NCBI GenBank assembly: GCA_002205965.3
Contig: NADL03000491.1
Location: 124,001-188,000, forward strand
Length of the DNA: 64,000 nt
DNA from: Kappaphycus alvarezii
Lineage: Eukaryota; Rhodophyta; Florideophyceae; Gigartinales; Solieriaceae
Direction of reading: 5' to 3'
In this document: in pieces, positions 10,401-24,214 of the stretch
Layout: every line of letters starts with the position of its first letter
How positions within the stretch are numbered: the stretch's first letter is position 1
Notes under the pieces: model-generated
Databases searched by the model: none
Told to the model about the DNA's origin: nothing
What the model saw: only the letters and a program-made list of their open reading frames with translations
Made by a program: the position numbers and the translations under genes

Positions 10401-11665
10401 CTGTCACACGGAAAGTCTCTGGGCCAATTTTTAAATAGACGGCACAAATTACCTTTGCAGCCGAAAAATAACCACCCTTCCCGAGAGTCTCTGGTTTAAC
10501 CTCTTTGTCCATATCAGAGCAAAGATATATAAACCGTTGAGATCAATTTAAAGCGTGACAAGCCGATGAGAACATCCGTTTTCGAACGGAAGTGGCAGCA
10601 TTCAAGGGCAGCGGTGACGATTCTGGTTACTTTCAGTTTCTGGTTTCTGTGTCTCCAGTGTTCAGAAGACGAATGAATTCATATGAGCCTAAGTGTACCC
10701 ATATAAGTTCATCATTCTAACGGCTTCATTATATCTAAAATATAGACGGAATGAAAACATTAGCTTTTGAATATATCTAATTGTACCCTTAGGTAGTCAA
10801 CTGTCCAAATTCACTTGAACACTCTCTTTAGTTTGTCGAAACTGAAAATTTCAACCAACAATGACGAATCCAAATGGCCGTTTCACTATCCCGAAAACCT
10901 TGTCTACACTCTTATAACCCTTTTCATTTCAGCAGCAGAGCGTAAAGGACTATTGGGTTCCGTTTGGAGAGGAAAACTTGCAAACAGAACCATGGTTAGC
11001 GTCAGAGTTGAGCCATCTACTGGAAGAGGTTCGACTTGCTTCACGCTAGAATGGTCTATTCAGGACAGGAAAGAGCGTTTCAGCTTGAAAATTGTCAAAA
11101 ATAAAGTCAGGAGAAGCACCTGAAGGTGACTTAGCAACATCCAATGAAATTGTTGTATTTCACTTCACAGACCTTACAGCTTTAAACGAATTCACTGCAT
11201 ATACTGTAATGTAGATTCAAACCACTGGTAACCTTGCAGCCAGGGCTACTAGGCACTTTGCTGTCATTACACTTTCCTTACAGTTCTGAACACAGCGTTT
11301 GACCCCATTGGTACACTTGGAAAAGTTACGGGCGAGCTGCACACTGGGATATTACATCATTGCTTTACCAATCAAAAGTCGCCTTGCTATCCCATGCCAT
11401 CTGGACCAATGTACTTCTTACATCTTGTCAGAGTATGTCACTCTTGCCGACTACAATTCTGAAAGCGCTACTTACGATACGGTCAGGGCTGTTTTACGGG
11501 AATACCTTTGAATTCGCTACTGTTAGACTGAATTTTCCTTTAGTTTGTAGCTATCTTCAGTTCTATATAAACCCTGGTTTGGAGCGGCCGGCTTTACCCA
11601 GCCAGCCTCAACCAAAGTTTCAACCACAGTTCTACCTTGATCTGCTCGTGTGCGCTTAACACCCT
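10401..11665. other. Unassigned stretch before the piggyBac-like remnant
   Basis: Open frames at 10815-11123 and 11299-11659 carry no recognised domain. A TATA-like TCTATATAAACCC lies near 11560, followed about 110 bp later by an ATG that opens MKISAAEIKLL. It may be the promoter of the decayed transposon that follows. Confidence 0.35.
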
Positions 11666-11670
11666 ACAGA

Positions 11671-12600
11671 AATGAAGATATCTGCTGCCGAGATCAAGCT
11701 CTTAATCGTCAACTTTCATGGGAATAACCTCAAGAAGCCAATGAAATGGCAGAAGTAGGAAGTGAACGCCAAGATTTGCGTAAAAAAACTTGGACCAATC
11801 AGTAGGCAGTATTAACTTTGAATGCATCAACTGCACATCGGCCATGGAAGGTAGTTGGTTAGGCAGGGGAAACGAATATTCAAGAAAATACCGAGTATGA
11901 GAAGATCTCGTGTTATTTGTTCCCTTACACGTTTCCCTTGGACTAACTTTCTAAAGTTAAAAAACTTACAAAATGGAAACTAGCTAATGGCGGGCATATG
12001 TATGCAGCAGCCGATGAGTTTTTTAAATTCTCATAATTCTTTTCTGGTTCGAGTTCACTAACAGAAGGTCACCTTGGAACACACAATCTACATCCAAATA
12101 CATTCCATTTGTGATGTTTAGGAAAATACGTTCGAGGAACCGTTTCGAAGTAGTGGTCTCATACATTACCTTCAGCAGCTACATGGAAACTGAAAGCATC
12201 GACAGAGGATATTTTATAGTTATTACATTCGTGGAGGCGATAAAGCGGCATAAGAGGGCAAGTGTTTCGCCATCGGAGAGAATTTACGCGGATGAATTCA
12301 TGATGCGATGGTACAAAATGGGGTGGAACTGGATTTCAGAGGAACTACCGCACTACGTTGCTATGGACCGTCAGCTTGGAAATGGATATGAAATCAAGAC
12401 CCAACTATGAGATTTCTGCCGCATTCAATTGAATTTAGGGACTTTTCCCGGCAACCTCCAAAAGCGATCGGATTTTAGAGTCAATTTTCTCTCATGGAAC
12501 TTCTATTTTATCGCCTTATGGAGAGTTGGTGTAATTCAAATCGAATTAATTTTGCAGATAATGCATTTGAATCTGTGTCTATAGCAAATGAACTTTTGAT
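11671..12600 (+). pseudogene. piggyBac-like transposase remnant
   Basis: The frame at 12111-12410 reads MFRKIRSRNRFEVVVSYITF, then VEAIKRHKRASVSPSERIYA immediately followed by DEFMMRWYKMGWNWISEELP, then HYVAMDRQLGNGYEIK. The order (Phe-rich helix, PSERIxxDE with an acidic catalytic position, WYxxG, LPHYVAxDR, NGxEI) is that of the DDE_Tnp_1_7 domain of piggyBac-like elements. The N-terminal half (from about 11671) is interrupted by stops and no complete C-terminus follows, so it is a dead copy. No TTAA-flanked ends were found by eye. Confidence 0.65.
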
Positions 12601-13999
12601 TATGGATTAAGTTTTACTGGTGACGTCAAGAATGAAAATAGGTTACAATGTCATATTTTTGAGGGCTTGAATCTTTTAGGCGCGAAGATCATATCTGTAT
12701 AGTATATACGCGGGGGGGGAATTCATCTTTCTGTAATGCCTGTATTATGAATGGATTGAGACTGAAGACATTTTGTCAATGATTCCGGTCTAAGAGTTCC
12801 CTAAAACCATTTCACAAGTTGTTGTTTGAGGTCACTTGGCAGCAAAGCGGTGCTAATGAAATGCAAGTTCTAGTTTCAAAGTTTTTCAGTACATATTATG
12901 GAAGGTGCTTGGAGATTGACACAAATAGCAAATATAGAGGGCCAATCTTGACCTTGAATGGAATTTTGACGTTATGATGGTGTCAAAGTGTGACGGAATA
13001 CAATTATTCCTTCTTAACAGTTCCTAACTTTCCAATAGTAAGACAATATATGTGGCACCCAAACTCATTAGGAAGATTCCGGAGGAAGGGATGTCACAAG
13101 AAGAAGAATACACGCAGCAAGATGAATGCATCGTCTTATGACAAAAGCGCTCCGTGTAACGCGCGAAAAAAAGACAAATAATCATCATAAATTGAAAATT
13201 AAAAATGAATTCAACTTCTTTTTCGTCCTCTGCAACATATCAAAGCTAAGTAGAAACTATCTTTCTCGCGATTATGTGTCCTTTTTAGTTGAAAAATTGG
13301 TTTATGGATGCGGACTAGAAGTTTATCCTAGTTAAAGTTCAATTCCACCTCTCGCAGTGATGGGCAATAGACTTTTATGTCAACTTGTAAGTGGATTTCG
13401 AGAAAATAAAATTGGTTTCGATCTAAGGTGAAGTATGTATGCAGCAGCTGGCCAGGTGAAAATACGCCGAAACGTTCTACATCGCATTTGTTTAAGGATT
13501 CCACAAATTATGGACCTTTATCGCCAAATGTTACATTCGTAAACAACAATGGAGCCCTTATTAATAAACTATTGTCATGAAAAGAAAGAACTGGGACATT
13601 TCGAGCTCTCAAAATAAGCGCCATGTTGATTAATAATTGTAGAATAACTTTAGTTTAGGCATCCTTTGTCGTCAATGAACCAATTCATTTCCCTGCTCGT
13701 CTACCGCCAATTCTGACAGTCATGTAATTATGAACCAGTATATTACTTCGGGCATTTTAGGTTCCAATCATACAAAAAAATTTGGGTCTATCGTCATACA
13801 GAATGAGGTGTTGCGCACGGATAGACCATCTCGACCTTTTTCGAGAGCTTGGGCAGAGCTCTTAATATCGATTCCATGCTTTTGTTGTAATAAACTGATT
13901 AGGGTACTTCGTAAGGAATGCGGGGAACTTAATGGTCTTCTGTAAAGCCTTACTGTGAATGACCAGTACCTTCGACCTGACAGCGAATGTCTGCAGTAG
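12601..13999. other. Unassigned AT-rich stretch
   Basis: This may include the decayed end of the piggyBac-like element and the lost 3' end of the old Gypsy element, but no block can be aligned with confidence. No LTR matching the one at 18.75 kb is visible here. Confidence 0.35.
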
Positions 14000-15102
14000 T
14001 GTAAGTTACCTTTAGTGTTAGTTTCTCATCCAGGCGCGGTTTTAAGTTCATTTTTCGGAACTATGAGTTCCATCTCTCGTCAGTTAGATACCTTTTTACT
14101 TGTTTTAACACAGTCTTACGCCACTATTTGGGCCTTTTCATACATTAACTCGAAAGAGGAGCGCCAGCCGCTGCCATTTTTTGTCTCTAGCCGTACATAA
14201 TCTTTGCCACAGATTGCTCCGTGCGATTTTGTTTCCCGGTATGATATTTGGTATGGCACTTTTAACTTTTCCGATCATCTATCCTGCCTTCCCATCAGGC
14301 ATAAGGGAATAGACCAGAACCGTTTTGCACCTAATTCCGTTTTCTCTCAGGAATTTGGTTAGAGACGTAGCAGTCAAGCAAAGTGGATTGTCTCAAATGA
14401 TTTTTCTTGGAAGGTCAAGCGGCTCGATTATTTCCTTCCTTCTAAAATCAACGACTGTCTCGGCGGTGGCATCCTTATCCCGCACTGGTCAACCCTTATG
14501 AGAAGCTATTTTTCCCCATAAGGAGTCTTCCTGAAGGGGCCGGCGAAGTCCAGGGAAAATGTCTCAAATAGTCCGGTAATAAGAGTTCTGAGATTGGGGT
14601 TATATTTTTGGAATGGACTGAATTCTTTACAGCTGTTGCAACTTTTCACAAAGTTTCAGATGTATTTGTACACACAAGACCAGTCAAATCTCTCAGTGAT
14701 GGTTTTAGTTGTATTAAAGCTCTATTGACTGAGTTAATCATCGGAACTTCTCAGCACCTCGCTCCTTTTTCCAATAAAGCCACCATTTGAAGAGCTGCTT
14801 TTGAAAACCGAAACATTTTGCCATTCCGTCCCTAAAATACTTTCTGCACTCGTCTCACCCAATTCCAGTGCTACAAATCCACTTTCTTGATCTCTATTCA
14901 GATCAGGAATTGAAAAAGAATTTTAGTTTAGCTTCGATGTCAGCCCGCTCTGCCACATCAGCGACGAATACTTCTGTACTACTTCTGCTCCTCCGATGTT
15001 TTCTTTTATATTATCGGATCAGGAAAGAAAATCTACTAACTTTTTAATACTTACTGGCAGGTGAATTATATCGAGTTGGTATACTGCGAACAAGTAGATC
15101 TA

Positions 15103-16003
15103 TCATTTCAGACGACTGTGAAAGTCTTTCATTTGGAACGCAGTTTTAAGGACCTCGTGATATGTTACTAACTCAAGGTTTTTTAGCGACAGAAGCAAGA
15201 CACTGGATTTTTTCAGCGCAAACAAGACAGCTAGCTCTTGCTTTTCGGAGATTGTATACTTCACTTCAGAATCATTCATTGGATGACACACAATCTGTAC
15301 TGAGTGTAGTTTAACGCCATCATCTCTCTGAGACAACACTGTGCAGACAGAATGCTCCGACTCGTGAGTTTTGATGACAAAATGCTTCTTGAAGTCCGAG
15401 TATAATAGTAATGGTGGCTCACAAAGCATCTATTTTAGTTCAAGGAAAGAGTTCTCCATTATTCGGTCCTACTTAAAATTTCCATGCTTTAACATTACTC
15501 TGTGTAGAGGGGCGGAAATATTGAAAACCCGGCTTATAGTACGACGCAAGGCAGATAAAATTACGCAAATCCTTTTGAAAGGCGGTCTAGGAGCTTTTGT
15601 AATCCTCTAGGTATTTTTTGGACCAACTTTAATCCCGGTGCAGTAGTTCACCACATGAGCAAGTAACGTAACACAAAATAGAGGGTACGAAAAAGAAGCA
15701 CTTACCAAGATTGATTCTAAAATTGTGTCGGAAGATACTTTCCATTACTCGCCTAATGTGGTACAGGTGGGGTTCCAAGGTCTCCGAAAATATCCCCACG
15801 TCGTCAATATAAACCTTTGTAAAGAAGAAGACTTTCAATGCTTCATTCATCATCCTGTGGAAGGTTGCCGCTGCGTTCATGAGAACGAAGGGCATCAATT
15901 CGAAAATAAATATCCATAGCTTGCAGGTAAACGTAGTTATGGCTTTCAATTTTTCGGATACAGAAATCTGACAATATCCTCCGTAGAAGTTAATAGCCGC
16001 CAA
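15103..16003 (-). pseudogene. RT-RNase H remnant of the old Gypsy
   Basis: The minus-strand frame at 15629-16003 contains AATFHRMMNEALKVFF and KVYIDDVGIFSETLEPHLYH, the RT catalytic YIDD with its neighbours. It also begins with the decayed YWQI region. The frame at 15103-15429 contains LLLYSDFKKHFVIKTHES, YTISEKQELAVLFALKKS and LVTYHEVLKTAFQMKDFH, the RNase H block. In the young element the same places read VYIDDV, EKEALAVVFALKKF and LITDHQALKTAFQKKDVH. The Asp of the ITDH motif is changed (TYHE), so the RNase H site is lost. Confidence 0.75.
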
Positions 16004-18730
16004 TTAGCGCCCTTCTTTCACTTCTTCTAGGATTTATTCCATATTTAAGAGATGGAATCGATCTTAGACCATGTTCTGGTTAAATAGGCGATAGTCGACA
16101 CGGAACATCTACTTTACATCTTTTTTTAGGACGATCAATACCAGGAAAGGCCAAGCTGACAATTTAGGTTTAGTAATACATTTTGTAACATACTGGTGAC
16201 GTTTTCTGTACGATCCTCTCCCGATTCGGTGGTTGGCGTCTTGCCTTAGATAAACCGTTTCACTATTAGGCCTATGCTCGAATGAGTCCGTAAAAGGGAC
16301 TCTTGCCAGTTATAGCTCCCATAGATTCCTAGCTATCACTTTATTTGTCGTGATTAGTGCAAAAATTTGCTCCGCTCAAGCAGAGAAAGATTCTTCAGTT
16401 CGTCATTAATGGTTTGCAACTTTTCTGATTTGCTCAGCAGCTCTGTAGTCCCATTGACTACTTTCTGCTTATGTTATTTGTTTAAGGCAAGTAGAAGATG
16501 CTGATATGTATCTTTTGCATTCTATCTTGACCATTTAGTACTAAAAATGACATTATGGGCCAGGAGAGAACATCGCGTCAATTATCTACCATTATACAGA
16601 GTTCTTTGACATGAGTTCTTTACTAAGAAATTCGCACAAGGATACGTACTCGTAGATTTACCCCTAGTTCATGGTCCTAGAGCGCCCTCTACAGTAGCTA
16701 GACTCGGGATCACCGCAACCGAAATCTGGAAGTTTTTATTAGTTCGATTCTGTCATTTTTTTCCCGCAGTAACTTCAGATTCATCCAAATCATAACTGTA
16801 GGTCAAGTATTCGCTGATTGTTCCACTCATTTTATCTAAAGAAGTTCCCTTGACGTAATACAAAGCCGTTCTCACTTGATTTACATATATCTGGGCTGAG
16901 AGTATTTTGACTACCCAGATCAATACAGTTTTCCAATCTCTCCATTGTCGGGCAACCTATGACTGCATCAAAATGAAGGTTTCGTATTTCTAAGCAATCA
17001 AAGCTTATTTCAATCAGACGAAGAATGCTGACCCTTGTCAATGATACTCAGGCAGTGAGAAGCAGCCTCATCTGCGACATGTATCATACTAGCGGTTGGA
17101 AGGATGTTGAGGCCTGGTTCTTCAATCAGCTATCCTGACATGAGGTACAGAAATGCTCTGGAGTGAACAGTGTCTGTGAGTCTGTCCTTATTACCTCAAT
17201 ATCGATAAATTTAAGACGTCTAGCGGTAGCGGCAGCTGAGGTGACTACAGAAAATTTTCCGTCGTTGGTTTTCTCAGGCTTCAAGACATTCTTTAACTCT
17301 CTCCTCGCCTTCTTAGCATCTCTTTTCAGCAAATGACCGAAATTCATAACAGACACAGCTGTAGCCAGCTCGGATAATAGGTCTTATTTGGGACTTATTC
17401 TAACAAATCCCTAGTTGTATATAGAATTTTACACATATTTTCTGGTTTTTCCGTCTTCGAGGACGGAGGCACCACTTCGGCTAATATGTGAGTTGTTTTC
17501 GTTCGAGATAGCGAGGAATCTGGTATGTATTATGGTGTGTATTGCTTTAGCCATGATTTTTTTGACAGCACGATTCCTTTAGCGTCTTTCTTTGTATCGC
17601 TAAATTGTTCGGCTTCAAAAGCGTTTAAGCGATAGAAACCGTCCTCGGGTTGACAGGGCCACTCTTTTGTCCATTTCTAACAACTTGAGCTTTAGTCTAG
17701 ATTTTACTCTCGTTTCCGTTATTCCACCTTAAAGTCCATTCGTAGACTAATAATTGCTCTCATGACGCCGGAAACGACTGAATTTTCCACAACGTGTGTT
17801 CCGATGGTGATTTTCAGAGTATCCGTTAGCGAAATGAACCGGCTTGTGGTAAAAGGAGTATAATTCTCCCTCTTTCTGCCTCCTTCGGACTTGCTGTCTC
17901 ATTCTCCTTAATCATCAGCGTACTTTTTCTAAGTTTCCAGGTTATGTTTTCCAACCGATTGTCGAGGTTGGTCTCCATTTTCTCCTCGAGCTTCGAAAAT
18001 TAAGTAAATAATTATATAATTAAGGCCACAATGCCGCTGAACTCGGAGGATGCTTGGAATAATTCTGCCGGGGTCGAAGATGACTTTATTTGTACAGCTA
18101 TTTACTTGTCTGGAAGCCAAGGAGTGGAAGATCTCGTAATTTTTGACATTCTTAACAAAAATATCCTTAATATCACTAAGAATCTAAAGCCCTTTGATGA
18201 GAATTAATTTCGCCTAGCGCTTTACGACTATAGCGGATTTTGGGAGCATCCAGTACTCAGATTCTCCATTGGACCTTGATTTACCGTAGAACCCGCACAA
18301 CCGCAACACAGAACTAATGAATTTAACAAGTATCGGAAATGTAAATGGGCTTCAAATGAACTACTAACCGCTTCATCGGGCTCTACGGGGTCTCACTCCC
18401 TGGCGTATTCATTAAAAAGCCAAGCAAGTACTTTGCTAAAGTCACAACCATTTCACTCTGGGACCATCTATTTATAAACTATGCCTCGTACTTAGCCCCG
18501 CGTCACAGACAGATAGGCAAAACCACTTGCGGATTTCTCTTCGTCGTTTTCACCACCCTTTAAAACATTAATGTACATATATAGCAACTACTCCAAGTCC
18601 TCTGCCCTGCTATTTCCGTATTATAGGAAGCCTTGGCGGGATCCATAATGGGAACGGTATTATAATAACTAGAAATGGCCCAAGTTTTGAGAATGAGGCG
18701 TCAAGTATCGTACTACAGGTACAAAAATCT

Positions 18731-18744
18731 CCACAAGAGTACCA
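18731..18744 (-). promoter_or_regulatory. Primer-binding site of the old Gypsy
   Basis: The plus strand reads CCACAAGAGTACCA; in element sense this is TGGTACTCTTGTGG directly after the 5' LTR. The same 14 bases with the same spacing occur at 59186-59199 in the young element. TGG at its start fits pairing with a tRNA CCA end. Confidence 0.75.
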
Positions 18745-18746
18745 AA

Positions 18747-19911
18747 TATTATACTTTATAGTGTCTTAACGGAAAATGGAACTGCCAGCTACCCGAGATA
18801 ACAGTTTTTACACACGATTAAAGTGCTACAGTACAAGTTTACGGAAAAAACTGAGAAGCGTTAGTAAAAGATGAATTATTGCTCTAGTAATCAAATCCAA
18901 AGGATCAGACTCTAACACCTTGCATAACGGCTAGAGGGGTGATCGAAGGTTTCTGGTTCGAAGTTGATTTCCAACTTGCCTCCCCTCTCCTGGAAGAGAC
19001 AATTTATTCACATTGCATTAAATTTTTTCTAAACTAAAATCTCAATAAATCTAGTAAAAGGCCAGAAAATACAGAAAAAGATTTAATTTGGACGCAGCTA
19101 ATTTAACAAAAGATACTCGATAGGAACTAAACAAATCTTCCTCTCATAATCTTCTTCGTCTATATCAGAACCTATCAATTACCTCAAGGCATCATATATA
19201 ACCAAGTAGTCCACTCACACACCCGTGAATGGCTTAACATTGCCTATCAAATCGTGCAACGAATCCAGCTGATCTAATACCCCTCCAACTGAGTCCATGA
19301 TCGGGACCTCCTGATCCATCCAATTCATTCCTTTATCTCCCACAGGATCCGGTTCGACATCCCCCTCTTCATCCCCAGATTCCTCTATCTCCACTTCTTC
19401 ATCCTCAGACTCTTCTTCTTCCTACTCTTCTGTATCTAGAAGAACAGTTCCGGGACACTACGCGAAGCACTCCCCTGCCTTATCATCTTCCTCATCCGAA
19501 TCCCCTCCCGCTGTGTCCTGTACTTAGATATCAACAAAGTGGCGAGCTAAAAGCTACATCAGACGCTTTTCTGTTTGTCAACTAAGGTATTCCCCTACAT
19601 CGGATGGGACAGAAGGGAGTAGATGTGGGACAATGATGGAGCGAGGATAGGGGGATTTGGAAATAAGGCGAGAAGGGGGGAGTCCGGATATGGGAGCTGC
19701 CAAAAGGATTAAAATTGTCGATTCGCTTTTTTCACAGGGCGTAGATAAGTTTTAGCCCACACCCGAAGGGTCTGTGTAGCGTCTACAGGCTAAATTTTGT
19801 AGGCTTGCTGAATTAAAAAATGGCCTTAAAATAGTAATATAATTGGAATTAGTGAAATAAGCCTTTAAAAGGATTAAAAATGGTGAAAATTACGTGTACA
19901 AAAACTTTATC
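18747..19911 (-). mobile_element. 5' LTR of the old Gypsy, acidic-ORF subtype
   Basis: The left edge is fixed by the primer-binding site. Text at 18965-19060 (GTTGATTTCCAACTTGCC, GACAATTTATTCACATTGC, CTAAAATCTCAATAAATCTAG) matches the R/TATA region of the family. Upstream in element sense, at about 19200-19560 (-), lies a decayed acidic reading frame with long Glu/Asp runs. The far edge is set tentatively at the TTTATCA near 19905-19911. Because this LTR abuts a primer-binding site it is a 5' LTR, showing that the acidic frame belongs to the LTR. Confidence 0.55.
19200..19560 (-). pseudogene. Acidic LTR-embedded ORF, copy 3 (decayed)
   Basis: Minus-strand translation gives EEEESEDEEVEIEESGDEEG, then DVEPDPVGDKGMNWMDQEVP and a terminal VLDQLDSLHDLIGN. 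The acidic body and the closing leucine-rich helix occupy the same place in the LTR as copies 1 and 2. The MSxxAIYHS motif is not clear here, so homology rests on position and composition. Confidence 0.4.
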
Positions 19912-22260
19912 ATGAAAAAAGATGTTCAGGGTCGAAGAAAATTAAATAACCTGAAAATTAAAAGAATCTTTGTCAAAGAGGGAGATAGTTGCACATAAAA
20001 AGTGGAAAGAAAAGAGTATAACGAAAAAGAAATTTCATCTCGTAAAATAAACTGGAATTTAGTTGCGTAAAGGAAACAAGAAGTTGTACAGAGAAACATT
20101 GGGAGAAAGAATTTCTGCGCGTAATGAAAATGCCTTCAGTTTCTCCCTTGAAATAGATCAAGGCGATGGCTATGGACCGTTTATTGTTGCTTTGAAGTAC
20201 TTTTAACTTGCTTTATTCATTACGGATCGTATATATGCATGTAAAATTCCCTTATCGGCTGTTTTAATGGTGATCGGAATACCTTGTACGAGTGCTTGGC
20301 TTCAGTTGACAGAAAGCGTTTTTTTAGACTAATCGGGTACATTTCTCTAAGTGAACGGAGAAAAATCGTATAGGCACACATATGCTTCGTACAATGCATA
20401 GTATAATACAGTGAGCTGGTATTGTACTTGGTATATCGCAGAAATTTGAACTTACTTCGTGCAGTAAATGAGCGGTGTTGGGTTTGATTTGAATTTGAGG
20501 TCACGTGAGGATGTATGTAGGTGAGCTGACCGGTGTATGATTTTAGAGTTGTGTAAACAGAAACAATTGTGTTTTGCCTTCGTTATAGCCGTTTCGTTCT
20601 TGTATAGAGCCACTTTCTCTGTCAATATCCATCTTCTGCGGAGATAGGGCTGCTTGTTCAGCGGCAGTGGTGATAGGTAGGCGCGAAGGAGCTATGAAGG
20701 TGATTTATGGGGAGGGATGAGTGGAGCGGGTAATAGTGTGAGAGACAGACGGTAGAAATATGAGTGCGGCGTGGACCGTTTGGGATGAAAGAAACTAAGT
20801 ACAAACGTGGCTGAAGTGGTGTCCGTGTAAATTATAGTGCGAATTTGTCGGAGGAAGAGGAGAGTGTAGGGGAGATGGAGGAAGAGCTTTGTCGGATATA
20901 CGTTGAGGAAGATGACAGTGACTTTGATGAAACTGATTCAGGAGAGTACATGTCAGAGTTTTTGAATGAAAATGGAGAACATATCCTGAATCAGGTAAAG
21001 GTATGGACGGTATATCCAATGAAACTAATAAGTAATCGTACTAAGTTTATTAGTGAATTTAGCAATCTTTCTTTTTGAGATACGCGATTTTTTTGTCATT
21101 CCTCTGCATATTATGGTGCAATACGTCAGAGTCTACCAAGAAAGGACACGGCAAGTATTTCGTAAGTCGATGAAAGCTCGGTGTTCAACGCCGCTTTACC
21201 CTTAATCCCTCTGCAGGATATGCGCTCGTGAGTTTAATAAATCAAGTGGTAGAGGCTTAGAACAATCAAGGTGAATACGGGCAAAGGGAATTATACGAAC
21301 TCTGCGTAAGGTACCATCACGGGCAAGACCCAAAGACACTGGTCCTCCGCAGCACAGGACATATGGGAAAATAGTCCTCCCAAATAAGAAAAAAAGGTAA
21401 CCATACTCCCTATCAGAAGAAACACCAAAAAGTACAAAAAAGAAACAATGAACAGGCTAAGATGCCAGCTTGTGGACGAAGGACGAAATTAATGCGAGAG
21501 AATTTAACCTCAATAGCGTGAACCATAGCAAAAAGGGACGCGAGTTGCAGGAGCAGCAACTAGAGTCAAAATCGGCGAAGGCAAAGAAGAAAAATCCTTC
21601 GGTACTTATTTCCTAGCGGTGGTACACTGGCCAAACAATAGATACTGAATAGAAATAAGCCAGTTACTCAAGCTCACTTGTGAGGACAATTGTCACTCTG
21701 TTAGCTGGCTAGCCATCAACAAATATCAGGGTCAGAGTGGACCACTAAACGGCCCATATGTATCATCTACTGTAAGGGATACTGTAATAGTGCTAACATG
21801 CCTAATGACACGCGCTATCTGGTGGGGATCGAAAAGTAATAACTAAAATCGGGGTTGGAACTGCCAATTCAACTAAAGTGCTATTTAACTACACATCTTA
21901 CGGAAAATATTATTGATGATCTCATTTGAACAAGAGCATCAGAAAACCGATTGAAAATTACCAACATAAGAATGGCTCTTGTAGGGGGTTAGTCAGCCGA
22001 TACGCTAGCTTTTGACTTGTTTCGAATTGCCCTGGCAGTATTTTTATGCTGAACTGAATCGGTTCGCAAATTGTTCTATGTGTTCATGGATAGCATTGTA
22101 GAAGCTATGTTCAGTTGATGTATATTAACCTTGGATAGAATCTATAGTAAACAAGCATTCAGGGAGATAATAATGAAACATGGTCTGAGGTCCTTGTTTG
22201 ATACGACTGATGATATTCTAGAAATTGAACCATTTTTGTCGTCAAAAAGTTTCTAAATCC
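19912..22260. other. Mostly unassigned; small acidic ORF at 20845-21078
   Basis: The plus frame 20845-21078 starts MSEEEESVGEMEEELCRIYV and stays acidic for about 55 residues before turning hydrophobic. It resembles the acidic LTR proteins in composition only. No LTR blocks were recognised on either side. The rest shows no gene. Confidence 0.3.
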
Positions 22261-24214
22261 GTTGCGAGATGAGTTTTAACAGGCGGGAATCGAAACGCGA
22301 AACGCGAATGATGGCCATAAGTTTGATATTTTCACGCCCAACGAAGCAAAAGGTGATTCAAATCATGAAAATTCTTTTCTCCGAGCACGCAAGAACTACC
22401 CAAGAAAAAATTCTATTCCAGCAAAATGAAGCCAACCGTGAAAATTTAGGAAGGGAAAAATGTTTCTCAATTGGAGTATCTTCAGATACTATTCCTTGAA
22501 ATAGACCACCAGAGATATTTTTTCGTGGATCAGGAGGCATACTTTTGCATACAGAAGTTTTCTTTGCGGGAAAATGTATCTATTTACTGGGAAAAATAAA
22601 TGTATAGAACAGTTTCACAGCAATTGCGGTATGGGAGCGTGGAAGAAGTTAACTAAGTTGTTTTGATTCAATGAAGCGGTTCTACGGGACCTAAAATCAA
22701 CGCTTGACACTTGGATTACAGTTATAAAGCCCGGCAATATTTCAAAAAGGTCTTTATTAAGTGTTCATGATAGTTCGAATGAGAGTATTCAGATTTGCAG
22801 ATAAATTAACAAATCATAAATCGACAAAACTTTTTCAATCTTTTCTTTGCCAGAAATGTGTGGATTATTTCGTATTCCGGCAGTTCTATGAGAAAGGAAC
22901 ATTTTTTGGTATATTGCCAATGGAAAGCGTTAGGCTTTTCCTACGCGCCGAAGGGCAAATGGGTTTCAATAGAAAGCTGCACATAAATGGTTTGACCTAC
23001 TTCTTCAGAGCTGGTTCAATACTAAGGTCTCGAAAGAGCTTATGATGAAGGTGGAGGGTTTAAGAAATGACTGTCTTTAAGATCATTCAACAGATTCCAT
23101 TTGTGTTATTAGGGGAGTAGGGTTTTTTGTGGGGGCATTTGTACCTTCATTGTTTAAGTTGGGAATGATTTCGCTACGAACTGTCTGCTGTCCTTATTAC
23201 ACGGCGTTAATTGATACAAAATACTGAAATAAACGATGAAGCCATCTGGATCCGGATCGTGTGCTTCATGTTGGAAATGTTGCTGCGATTGTTGGAATCA
23301 AGACATGGGTTGCAGAAAAAGGACCTTAATACTGTGCACCTGGTCACACCTTTTTTAGTTATTTGTAGGATGGGTGATGATAGCTTCACGAGGTACGTCC
23401 CGACAGAGCATAGGGGTAAGACTTTTGGTCATCTTTCAGTGCTTTTTTTGAATTTTGCGCTCTTCGCCTCCACTGTTTAATCAGGAATTACTTACAAATT
23501 TCTGATCGGGTGCATAAATTAGAAGCTACCCCTATTCAGAGAAGAACTGGTGCAACTCGGTGCATTTTTGGAACAATGTTCCGAAATAAGCAATTATTCA
23601 ATTCAACTTTGTGTAATCCAAATGAAAATGGATAACCCAAGGACTACGTACATTTTTTTGGCTAATAGTTGATGATAATATTGATTAAAATGAATCTTAA
23701 CACCTCCGAAGCCTTTTAAAATCGCTTCACCAAGTATTTATTCCAAAAAAACGCTGGCGCGACGGGAAAAACTTAGTAGGGGCTAATCATTCGAAGTGTC
23801 ACTTCTCACTTTAAGTGGGAACAGAAGCTGTTGTTCCAGAAGCGAAGGACCGTTGCTACCAATAAGATACTTGCTTGACGTGGATTTAGAAGAGAGGAAT
23901 ATTTAGATTCATACTGTTTTGATACTAAACATGAAAATAACTGAAATTGCCTGAGCAATTTGCAATCAATCTCTGTCTTTATTTTTGGCGTCGTTATAGC
24001 GAAACAGGTCCTTTCCGCAAATTACTGTTCCCTTTATACCAAGATACATTCTAGACATCTTCTTTTCAAAATATTTATCCTAAAGTGTCTTTTAATAAAA
24101 AATAAATCCTACAGTAATTTCCCCTTATGAATAGAAATTCACTGTAAGACACTATTTTCCGCTTTATGTTTGAAGACTTGAACATCCTTTTTCAAAAAGA
24201 AATCTTTCGACTCG
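22261..24214. other. Open frames without recognised domains
   Basis: Plus frames 22269-22499, 22761-23045 and 23211-23480 could be fragments of one decayed transposon protein on the plus strand, but no catalytic motif can be named. The region is AT-rich. Confidence 0.3.

Larger units (their letters stand above)
14000..18746 (-). mobile_element. Old Gypsy element internal region (minus strand)
   Basis: Domains appear right to left in Gypsy order. Gag/protease-linker text is at 17126-17356 (NFGHLLKRDAKKARRELKN, close to GITFGQLLRGDAEDARKELK of the young element). Protease-flank text is at 16832-17041 (VIGCPTMERLENCIDLGSQN, matching IIGCPTMERLGTCIDLGNQ). RT is at 15629-16003, RNase H at 15103-15429 and integrase-like nucleotide similarity at 14230-15000. 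The 5' LTR lies on the right, behind a conserved primer-binding site. Stops and frameshifts occur throughout. The 3' LTR was not found. Confidence 0.75.
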
